A stretch of DNA of 64,000 nt, taken from Cerioporus squamosus. Lineage: Eukaryota > Basidiomycota > Agaricomycetes > Polyporales > Polyporaceae. Made by a program: the position numbers and the translations under genes. Position 1 is the stretch's first letter. Each line of letters opens with the position of its first letter. This document shows positions 1 to 9,500 of the stretch, piece after piece. The stretch covers positions 1 through 64,000 of the forward strand of contig JABYQS010000129.1 in NCBI GenBank assembly GCA_022592435.1, in the 5' to 3' direction. The notes below the pieces were generated by a model. It had not been told where the DNA came from. It ran no database searches and saw only the letters and a program-made list of their open reading frames with translations.

Positions 1-1725
1 GCGCTCCTCGTAAACGTGTGTATCCACGTGTGTCCCACGCCAGGCCATGACGGCGATATTGCAACACTGAATCCACCTCGGTTATAGGAGGGCATCCTGC
101 CGTCCTGCCGCACTCCTGCCGATAACAGAGTCCGCCAGGGCCGCTCATTCCCCGCGGGAGCTCAGTCACCAAGTATGTCCAAATACTTTGCGTAATAACA
201 GATGCGAACATACGGGGTGAGCCTTGCTAGCCCTCGCTACTGCCAGTGCGCGGTGTTGGCGCGGCGTGCCTTAGCTTAGCATCACCACCGCAATTGCCTA
301 CGCTCACACCCGCCTGAGATTGAACAGGGCAGCGTGGACGTAACTTGAACTTCCCAGAGAGAGATCCTCTGGAAGAAACACCACTGGACGAAGTGCTGGT
401 CACGCCGACGAGGCATCCTCTGATTCCGTCGGTCCCGAGGAGGCCGACGAGATGACCGAGCTAGCTTCTCCGAAGATCGGACAACTGCGCAAACCCACAA
501 GTGACAAGTGGGTCAAAAGACTCCGAGCGCGTGCGATCCTCGACTCTCGAGGCCATCGAGGTTTACGCCACATATGCCGGGACCTACCGACAGATATCAG
601 ATTCAGCGCCATCCTCAACAGCCAATCCGAAGCCTCTGCTCAACTTGCTGGCCCTCTCAGCCAGTCTCAACCTGAAGTACCACGCCCACAGTCTCTCTGC
701 GCCACACCAAGTGGTCATCAACGTTAACAGGCAGCTTACCTGCAGCTCATCGCACCTGCGCCGGCTCACGCTCGCAATTTTCGGCAGAACAACACGGTGC
801 ACCGGGGTGCAGCATGGAATCGGCCTCACGTTGCGCCGGTAGCCCTCGCGGTATTTGAGGGTGTGACAGGAAACAAGGAGCGGGTATGTGATCTTCAACA
901 GCCATCTATCACCCGCGAAGCGAGAGCACCATGGGTGCAATTTACTTCTCCAGCCTGCCGGCTGCAGAAGATTCAGGTTTCCATTCCCCGCTGTGTACTA
1001 TCATCTCCAAGTACGCCCGCTGTTGTTCGGTGGTATCAGCACATCAGGTGGCATCTGATTCTATCTGCAGGCAGCACGGCTTGCTATCGTACGACACGGT
1101 GCGTTCACCGAGATTTGTGGTGTCGAGGGCAAAGATTTCGTCCGGGATGGGCTCAACCTTTGTTCTCGCATGCATGTCTTCGCAGCGGCGCAAGTTGAGC
1201 CCACTCAGGCGCATCTCATCCCCTTCCACCATCCCTGTAGCTGCGATCTCCGTTCGAGCGGCACCGGTAGCTAGTGGACAAGCCTCCGGCCAGAATTTAG
1301 CAATAATTCCACGTACGTTCCAGACGCGAGCGCACGGCAAGTCGTTCAGATCCTCTCTTGAGGGAGGAAAGACATCCAGACGATGGAAGAAGTTGAGGTC
1401 TGCTGGATTATTTACGGGTCTACTTTGCGAGCTCAGAGACATACAGGAAACATACCGAAACATGCATCGCAAGCCGACGGACTTGGAACAGTCGAGGAAC
1501 CAGAGTCCTGCAGCCTACGAGTGGTTCATCGGTGAGTGTCGTTCTTGCCATGGCTACCGCTCACGGCTTCGCGGGCGCTGCCGGTGCGGATCGTCTAGAG
1601 AAGCTGACCTACACGGCAAAGCAGGACCCGGATGGGTCAAGCTCTGGAAGGCACCGCCTTAGAGGAGTTGGAATCACACAACTTCATAGTAGTACACTGC
1701 TTAATGTACGTCTGCAGACTTCCTA
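1..1725. other. no confident gene; unassigned left-edge sequence
   Basis: I cannot assign a gene here. The best minus-strand stretch is an open frame at 1044-1472 (142 codons, ending QIESDAT) that reads protein-like but matches no family I know. A plus-strand frame at 501-842 overlaps other frames and has no supporting splice structure. Both could be fragments of degenerate genes. The right end is the 3' side of the reductase gene that stops at 1726. Confidence 0.4.
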
Positions 1726-2923
1726 TCACAACCATCCGTGCGCCTCCCAGTCCTTCAAGGTATCCCTCGTGGTCTCTTCCATGCTACGAAAGGTGATACC
1801 AAGGATTCTCTTCGCCTTGGTCCCGTCGCTTCTGGCTGTGTGCTCGGCGGTGGGATCGTAAGGTCTCTCGAGCGGGCGAGCCTTGTTAGACAAGCGAGAC
1901 GCAGTCAAGACTGATGACAGAGAAGATCAGCGACGTGTATGCAGATATGATATTTTCACATACTGAAGTCCTGCCATCTGAAGTCACCAGCAGCCGCGAT
2001 GAGTCGCTCGCCGCCAGCCGCAGGAGTCTTGATGGCTAGCACGAGTGCGTGGGCGAGGTCGCGCACATCGATCCACGAGTGGCTGCAGAAACGCGGATTG
2101 GGTGAGTCACGCGTCCATATCCGTTGATACCGCACTCACTCGAGCACCACGTTGTACTCGCCCTTCACGATGGCCTTGAAGAGAAACTGGTCCGAGGCAT
2201 TCATGCTCTCGAAGGTCTCCCCGAGCTCCTGAAGGGAAGGCCCAAAAACCCACGGCGGGTTGACGACCGTTAGGTCCCACGAAATGGATCCCTTCGCCTT
2301 GGCCTCCTGGTAGAACTTCCACGCCCCCCTCTCCGCCAGGATCTTGCTTGCGCGATACTTCGATAGCTGCGAAGCGCCACGCCACTTAGTCTCGACCTCC
2401 GCGACGTCCACTTCGTTCCAGCAGTTCTCGTCGTATACGCGAGAGCCCGTTGCGGAGGGATCCAAGACCGTAGCGCACGAGGAGAGGTAGAGGAAGCGCT
2501 TCACCGAGGGAGTTTTAGCGGCTGCGCGCAGACAGTTGAGCGTGCCCTCCACCGCAGGCTTGATATGCTCGTCCGGATCGTCTGCGGAGAGGTTTGTCGG
2601 GGAGGCAGTGTGTGCCACTGCGTCGACCCCGGTAACGGCTTCGTCAAATGATCCGTCCTGTCGAGCATCATGAGGTCAGTACGTATGTCTACATTGGACA
2701 GAGCGAGCTGACGCACCTTCGTCAGGTCGGTAACAATAGCAAACTCGAGCTTGTCGTTGTAGGAGCTGAAGAGCTTCTTCAGGTACCCGGTCTTGTTCTC
2801 GCTACGGACTTGCGCACGAACGGTGAAGCCTGCGTCCAGGAAGGCTTTCGCGGTCCATACGCCAATGAAGCCGTTGGCACCAGTGACGAGGACAGTTCCA
2901 GACGTTACAGCGGGCATGGTCAA
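1726..2923 (-). CDS. NAD(P)-dependent reductase, dihydroflavonol-4-reductase/GRE2-like (extended SDR)
   Basis: A short-chain dehydrogenase of the extended (epimerase/DFR) type, expected to reduce a ketone or aldehyde with NADPH in the cytosol; the substrate is unknown. The start MTMPAVTSGTVLVTGANGFIG carries the Rossmann TGxxGxxG motif near residue 13. Later landmarks are AVAHTASP, the active-site region with YRASKILAE (the YxxxK pair) and VVNPPWVFGP, then SWIDVRDLAHAL. I model four exons: 2717-2923, 2140-2657, 1964-2082 and 1726-1910. The introns are 53-59 nt with GTGCGT, GTGAGT and GTATGT donors and CAG acceptors. The frame holds across all junctions and gives 342 residues, normal for the family. 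The final exon ends KDWEAHGWL. The gene appears intact and stands alone. Fungal relatives include methylglyoxal/ketone reductases such as Gre2. Confidence 0.9.
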
Positions 2924-3456
2924 AGCGTGGTTGGAGTTTCGCTGAGTTTATGGACGATTTCTGGAAGAGGGCGTTCGAACTGAGTGTGACTTTGGTAGGA
3001 CCTGTTAAGTATGTGCACGGCACCGACTCCGTGCCCGAGGAATTCGAAGCGCAGGTTTGTTCTATGACCCACACTCAGCCGCGAGGGGAGGTCTCAGGTG
3101 TCACAGAATTGGGTATGTCGACGTCGACCCCCGGATTTCGTGAGAGGAATGGTCATTCCGATCGGGATATGCCAATGCGCTTGCGATTGAAGCAGCTCTA
3201 GATATCCCCATTGGTGAGTAACTCGCCAACGACGTATCTTGTTCATGCTCGCATTAGACATGCATGGGTGGACATGCCAGTCGCAACTCGGGAAGGATTG
3301 AGATTCAAGACCACGTACTCACTGGACTGGTAGTACTTGGCGCACAGTGGCACGGCGGGCTGACTGAGCGGGTACGCATACAGAGAATACTTACGCTTCT
3401 CTGGGTAAGAAACTTGTCAAGGGTCGCGGTAGGTAGTATACTCTCAACCTATGTAA
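2924..3456. other. intergenic, upstream of the reductase
   Basis: Presumed 5' flank of the reductase gene. No frame longer than about 130 codons with credible composition and no family motif was seen. Confidence 0.4.
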
Positions 3457-3882
3457 CATCAGGAAACGCGTTATTTGCTGTGCGGAGACAGGCGTCTCTG
3501 TGGCTCTATGGGCTCTATCCGACTCTATCCGAGCTATCGGGGAATCATTTTCCCGTCGGCAAGCTCGAGCTCTGTGATCACTTACTGGACACTGGTACCG
3601 GAGGGGCAGAACGGCTCTTACCATGGAAATGCGATCATGATGGGGCAGTAGTCAGCCATTAAGAACAGAATATTGAGGTGGAATGGGGAGAGGGGAAGGG
3701 AGAGGGCTCGGACATGTCTCTGGACAGAGCTGGATAGAGACAGCTCCTCCGGATAGAGCCAGGTAGAGACAGGGCGCTCCGGGCAGAGACCGGCGGCTCG
3801 GTATGATGGGGGGGATCTCTATCGCGCTGTCGCTCCGCCTAGCACCGCACAGCCGGGATAGCGCCAAACGCGTTTCCTGATG
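3457..3882. mobile_element. candidate 426-bp non-autonomous terminal-inverted-repeat element
   Basis: The segment starts CATCAGGAAACGCGTT and ends with its reverse complement AACGCGTTTCCTGATG. Inside each end is a second imperfect match (CTGTGCGG near 3478 and CCGCACAG near 3846). The interior carries repeated TCTATCCG/CGGATAGA words on both sides, which are subterminal repeats of the kind seen in MITEs. There is no coding capacity. I could not identify a clear target-site duplication, so the superfamily is open. Confidence 0.45.
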
Positions 3883-3917
3883 AAGTCTAACCCTCATCCG
3901 AATGATGCGAGCCTCTG

Positions 3918-4657
3918 TCACGGTTCAACTTCGCGAAGGGCATCAACGTGACAATGCAGCGTCCCGGCTTCTCCCGAAGTGAGCCATGTTCCCAAGGTTT
4001 TACTGGTACCCACTGGTCGGTGGTCTTCCTCGTCGCCGCCTCTGGGGTGACCCTTACGCTCTAGTGCCATAACCCGCTCGCACTGCGTACGCGTGCGCTC
4101 CACTAGTGACTTGCAAGTCCCGGCCTCAGGCCGTCAAGCCGCGAGGCCGAGCCCCCACTGAGGCCGGGACGGGACGGGCCCTACTGGGGGCTTCAGACGG
4201 CTTGACGGCTCGGCTTGTGCTTTTGGCAAGCCCAAGCCGAGCCGTCAGGACGGGGCTTTGACGCTCGTCTTGTTGCTGCAGAAGATGGCCGGCTATGAGC
4301 CAGAAGTCAGTCAGAATTTAACCATGACGATGCCGGTAACAACTTACAGTGACACGACAGTCACTCACCATAAGCCGTGGCTCAGGCCGGGATGAGCCCT
4401 CGGCTCGGCCTGAGACGTCCTCAGGGCCCGGCCTGAGGTTCGACCAAGCCCCGGCCGTCTGAAGCCGAGCCCAAGCCCCGGGCTTCAGGCCGAGCCGGGA
4501 CTTGCAAGTCACTACGCTCCACGAGGACGTGATGAACGTATGCTTCGGGGTCGTGAACCGGTGCGTACGTCCTCGCCGCTCCGTGCGCAGGTTCAAGAAG
4601 GCGAGGAAGGAGGAGATCTGCCGACGGACTTGGACTGGGATCGCGACGTCTCGGAGA
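3918..4657 (-). pseudogene. possible unknown coding exon split by the hAT-like MITE
   Basis: On the minus strand a frame that is open below 4657 runs to the element at 4515. If the element and one copy of its 8-bp duplication are ignored, it continues without a shift (through HHVLVERTRTQCERV) down to a stop at 3918-3920. That is roughly 110 stop-free codons. No family is recognised and no start codon or splice structure was fixed. A competing plus-strand frame at 4540-4740 also looks protein-like. Treat this as a hypothesis only. Confidence 0.25.
4104..4514. mobile_element. hAT-like MITE, 411 bp, with perfect 8-bp target duplication
   Basis: The left end reads TAGTGACTTGCAAGTCCCGG and the right end is its exact reverse complement, giving a perfect terminal inverted repeat of 21 bp. 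The interior is packed with GGCCGAGC/GCTCGGCC-type words in both orientations, as in hAT subterminal regions. Immediately outside, CGCTCCAC occurs at 4096-4103 and again at 4515-4522, a perfect 8-bp duplication. TAGTG-type ends plus an 8-bp duplication are the hallmark of hAT elements. There is no transposase, so it must have been moved in trans. Confidence 0.9.
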
Positions 4658-5008
4658 TCATTTCTGATGCCGTGAAGGCACGTAGACTCAAGGTGCAACC
4701 TCCGACGGCTATGTGGCAGGAGTATGATGATTTGGGGTGAACATCCGTCGAGTTTCGGGCAGCTGGCAGATGGCGAATGGATAGTTATTGTAGTGATGCA
4801 TACTCTGAAAATATGATTGATCAAGAGCTCAAGACGCGTGGACCGATCGCGACAGTGTGAATGAGGGAGTCGAACAGGCGAAGACCGTGGACGAGTATAA
4901 CTGGAGTGAGAGAAGACGACTTCAAGCATTGAACGGAGCAGACAGCGACCTATCACGCGCACGGCCGACACGGGTCTGAGTCAATAACGCGAGATCTGGA
5001 GCGACATG
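4523..5008. other. intergenic between MITE and MYND-gene remnant
   Basis: Contains a 66-codon plus-strand frame at 4540-4740 (ending WQEYDDLG) that looks protein-like but has no assignable start or upstream exon, and the opposite-strand frame described for 3918-4657. Nothing recognised. Confidence 0.3.
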
Positions 5009-5906
5009 CTACACTGCGAGAAATTTCAATGCCAGCATAAGTTCCGGCGGGGGGAATCCAGACCGCAACGTAGCGAGCGTCTCGTCCAGACTTCTGTGCT
5101 GACCGCGTCGGTACTGGGCCCAGTCAGCGCAGAACGGCTGCCACGTCCAGGTGCCGTGGCTGCGCACGAAGCGACCAGGGAGGACAGGGGCGCCAGTGTC
5201 GCGGGTGACCGAGCGCATCGGGAAGTCTTCGTTGATGCTGCATACAGCCAGGTTGAAGAGGTCCGTCAAAATGACGTGCCGCACGGAATCCAGGGACGGG
5301 GCGGTGGGGAGCAACCGAGGGTCAGTCCGGAATTGGGGGTAATAGGCGAACTGTGTCAAGTCCAGCCCTTCGATAGTGATCAGCGCAGGTAGTAAGCCGA
5401 CGAACAACGGGTTCATTTTGAACTGGTCGCACAGGCTTGCGCGGATAGGGGCGCCGCGCTCCCAGTCCTGCCTGCAGCCTGGGACCGTCACGAAGTGTTC
5501 TTCAAGAGTAAGAAACCTCCGTCCACGGGGCTGAAACAGAAGGGAGGGGTTGCGGGTGGATGGGAGGTGCAGAGACGTCCTGGGCACGAGGGAGAAGCAA
5601 ACCATCCTCTGCGGGTCCTGAAACGAGTCTATACCGCACCCTTGAATGACCGCCACATCCACGCAGGTCTGAAGAGCCCATTTGTGTGCGTCGAGCCACT
5701 GACTCATGGCATGCGAGAATACGGACAGGTTTTCGAAGCCAAGGGTTTGCAATTGCCCGTCCCACGTCGTGATCGTTAGGGCGGACCCATTGGTTTGGCA
5801 TTGCGGCCTAAAGTAGCCAATATCATGTTCAGTTACTCTGAGTACTGAATCAATAGACAAGCTTGAGCTCACTTATGAAATTTCCAGTCCTTCCTCTGGC
5901 ATGCCT
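5009..5906 (-). pseudogene. 3' part of a MYND zinc-finger protein gene, cut off by the copia element
   Basis: The long frame at 5009-5807 (minus) has no ATG near its upstream end. A 65-nt intron (5808-5872, GTGAGC...TTTAG) links it in frame to a short exon at 5873-5906. The joined reading across the junction is ACQRKDWKFHKPQC. This is the second half of a MYND zinc finger (C-Q-x2-DW-x2-HK-x2-C), so the gene encodes a MYND-finger protein of the kind common in basidiomycetes, with an unknown C-terminal region of about 265 residues ending ALKFLAV. The first half of the finger (CxxC...CxxC) should lie just upstream, but position 5907 is the LTR of the copia element and the sequence beyond the element is from another gene. 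The gene is therefore truncated at its 5' side. Confidence 0.75.
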
Positions 5907-6506
5907 TGATGAAGTCTGAACCTGTGAAGGCAAGTTGCAACGACTAGCAGACGAGTGGACAACACGAGTCCTCAGTCAGTAGAGCAAAAGACTGATAGCA
6001 TAGACACAAGTACCTAGCAGACGAGTGGACAACACGAGCTACAAAGTACTTGTAAGTAAAGCATAAGTAAGCATAGGTAGGCGAGTACTTACTCCTCAGT
6101 CAGTAGAGCAAAAGACTGAGGAGACGAAGCCCAAGAGTCCCTCCTTATATACTGTGTCTGGAGTAGCATGAGTAAGCGACAGAAAGGAGAGCATAATGCT
6201 GTCTGAGTCAGAACGAGTAGGGATGACTCAGACGATGACGAAGGATGACGAAGATACGACAAATACGAGGTCACAAGGGCATGTCTAGTACAGCCCAGAG
6301 ATATCTAGAAAGAACTAGAAAGGTCCGGAGCGTTGCAGAATGCACTGGAATGGACTGGAAACAAAGAGAAGCCAGGTAACCACATGGTTTCGTACAACGT
6401 ACCCTAAAAGGAAAGGAAGAAGCATAGCCTAAGATCTAATCGTAAGAGGCTGTGCCCATAGCGCCTAATGCGCAACTAATGTCCATAGTCCATAGTAAGT
6501 TCAACA
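5907..6506 (-). repeat. 3' LTR of the copia element (600 bp)
   Basis: On the minus strand it runs TGTTGAACTT...TTCATCA. It has a TATATAAGG box (plus positions 6143-6151). Two words occur twice inside the LTR: CTAGCAGACGAGTGGACAAC and CAGTCAGTAGAGCAAAAGAC. It differs from the other LTR by four transitions. Confidence 0.95.
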
Positions 6507-6515
6507 CTCCCACTC
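6507..6515 (-). other. polypurine tract of the copia element
   Basis: On the minus strand GAGTGGGAG directly precedes the 3' LTR (TGTTG...). This is the expected position of the plus-strand priming site in LTR retrotransposons. Confidence 0.7.
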
Positions 6516-6517
6516 GT

Positions 6518-9500
6518 TCAAGACGCGGAGGTAACGAGACCCGAATTTGCCACGAAGTACTCCATGACGTGCAGTGAAGCATTCTTGGTCAACGGATCTG
6601 CCAGATTCTCCTCACTAGGAATAGCATAGATGTCCATGTTTGGAGTCTCGGCATATTCGCGTACGAAGTGGTAGTGCGTCTCGACGTGCTTACAACGCCG
6701 GTCGACGGCTGGGTTCAACGCAAGGTGAATAGCACCATGGTTGTCGACGCACATCGGCGTAGCCGAGCCCATGTCATCCCCTAACTCATCGCCAAACGTC
6801 CTAAGCCACATCATCTGACGAGCAGTGTCTGAAGCCGCCTTGTACTCTGCCTCAGTGGACGAGAGAGAGACGGTCTGTTGACGTCGAGATGCCCAAGACA
6901 CGGCACCTCCTGCCATCAGGAAGACGAAAGCGGTCTGCGAATGCCGATCATCGCGATCTTCTGCCCAGTCTGAATCGGAATACGCGATCAGGCCAGCATT
7001 AGATGCACCGTCATATCGTAGGCGATAATGCGATGTACCCCGGAGATACCGTAAGACATAGAGAAGTCTATCAAGGTGATCGTCGGCAGGGTTCGCACTG
7101 TACTTGCCCAGACGGTTGATGGCATACGGGATATCTGGTCGCGTCCCAAGACAGGCATAGAGAAGACTGCCCATCAAGCTCTGGAAACGCTGACGCAACT
7201 TCGCCGGTGCTTCTGTGGTAGCAGCTTCAATAACTGCACCAGCAGGGAGAGGAGTACGCACAGGCTTGCAGCTGGCCATCTGATAGTTCTCGAGAATGGC
7301 CTCGATGTACTCTTCCTGGTCGATGTCAAGTGTCCGTGAGAGACGATCTCGACGTATACGAAGACCAAGGAATCGCTGAATAGGACCCAAGTCCGTCATC
7401 TTATACTGCTTGCCAAGCGCCTTCTTGACCTTGTCAATATGCCCTCGACTGTCACCCATGAGAAGTAGGTCGTCGACATAGAGGACAATGATCGTGACAC
7501 GGTCTGGGTCTGAATCCCCCCCTTGTCGGCGATATACATAGACTCCGGCATCAGAGTATGTCCGAACAAATCCCTGTCCGATGAGCGATTCGTGAATCTT
7601 CTTGTTCCATTGGCGAGAGGCTTGCTTAAGACCGTAGATGGCCTTCTTAAGCAGACAAACGTAGTCCTCTTTGCCTTTCACGACCCAGCCCTCGGGTTGT
7701 TCCATGTAGACCTCCTCGTCCAAGTCCCCGTTGAGGAACGCAGTCTTAACGTCCATCGCATCGATCTCCCAGTCCTCTAGGGCAGCGTGCGCCAAGAGAT
7801 ACCGGATAGACTCGAATCGAGCGACAGGAGAGAAGGTTTCGTGGTAGTCCTTCCCATAGACTTGCGTAAAGCCTCGTGCAACCAGACGTGCTTTGTAGCG
7901 ACCGTCTGATTTACGATCATAGACCCAGCGACATGAGACAACGGATCGGTCCTTAGGACGAGGAACCAAGACCCAAGTCTTGTTCGCCATGAGAGACTCA
8001 TACTCCGAACGTTCAGCCGCAATCCAATGCTCACGATCTGGTGAAGCCATGGCGTCCTTATGATGCTCAGGAATGCCAGACTTATACCGCGAATAGAAGA
8101 GAGAGGCTAGGATTGCTTCTGCTTCACGCTGATCACCGTCCTTATCCGTACGTGCATCTACTTGAGCGGGAGGTTCATCACCGTAGACGTTATCTCTGGT
8201 GTGACTGCTCTGGCATCTTCCCCTTGTTCTCTCGAGGAGAGCGACGAGGAGGAGCGTTTCCACCCTCAGGTGGATGACGACGCCGTTGGTGACGAGGAGC
8301 TTGCGGATGAGGAGCAGGTGGTGGTTGCTCAGGCTGCTGCGGTTGCTGCGGCTCTGGAGCAGGTGGAGGAGCTGGAGCAGGGTCTGCAGGAGGAACGGAG
8401 GAGGAACTGGAGGAGGAGCGTCATCTGAATCGTCGTCGAGACGATCAGGAACAGGAAGGTCAGCATCACCGTCGGAAGGTTCCTCAGGTGGCTGGTAATC
8501 AGGGAACGGACTGTCGTCGGGGGTAGCTCGACGAGTGCCGGTGTCCGCACGTGCAGGAAATACGGTCTCATCGAAGATCACATCGCGAGATACTTCGACT
8601 TGACGGGTGGTCGGGTTCCATAGGCGATACCCCTTTGAACCCGGCTCATAGCCCACAAACGTCCTCTCGACGGCCTTCTGGTCGAGCTTCCCTTGACGTT
8701 TGTCTTTCTGCACGTGTACGTAGGCTTTGCACCCAAACACCCGGAAGTAGGAGACGTCCGGCTTGCTGCCGGTCCAGATGGTGATGGGGCACTCCCACTT
8801 AAGTCGTCTCATCGGCTGACGGTTATAGATGTGAACGGCAGCATCAAGAGCGAGCTTCCAGAATCCATGAGAAAGGCCAGCAAAGTGGAGCATGCATAGA
8901 GCCTTCTCAGAGATCGTACGGATGAAGCGTTCAGCTCGTCCATTCTGCTGAGACGTTCCTGGCATCGTCTTATCGTGCTCAATCCCAAATTCACGAAGCA
9001 TGGCTTGGAACGAGTCAGACATGTACTCCCCCCCTCGATCGGATCGTACTTTCTTGATCTTGTGCTCCGTCTGGTTCTCAGCCCAAGACTTGAACTGTCT
9101 GAAGGCTTCCTCCTGATCGGACTTCCGCTTGAGAGCATAAACGGCAGCCAGACCGGAGCAGTCATCAACGAAGACACAGAAGTAGTTGAAGCCACCGATC
9201 GATGTGCCAAGAGGTCCTGCAATGTCCATGTGGACGAGAGCGAGAACGACTGTAGCACGCTTCTCAGAAGGAGGGAAGGGACGACGAGTCATCTTGCCCT
9301 TCGCACAACCTTCGCAGGGTTTGTCAGAGGGAGGACCAATGCCGTCCATGCCAGTGGTCGCATCAGGCAGACGCTTGACAGCTTCTTTGCCTGGATGACC
9401 CCATCGACGATGCACTAAGTCATGGTCGAGGACACGGGATGCAGCATCAAGATCGCCAGAATTCTTCTTCCCTTCGACGATGAGAGGGAAGAGATAAAGA

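Noticed and set aside
6089..6274. 61-codon frame found identically in both LTRs
   Set aside because: It is repeated only because it lies within the LTR (again at 12034-12219) and overlaps the promoter box; not a gene.
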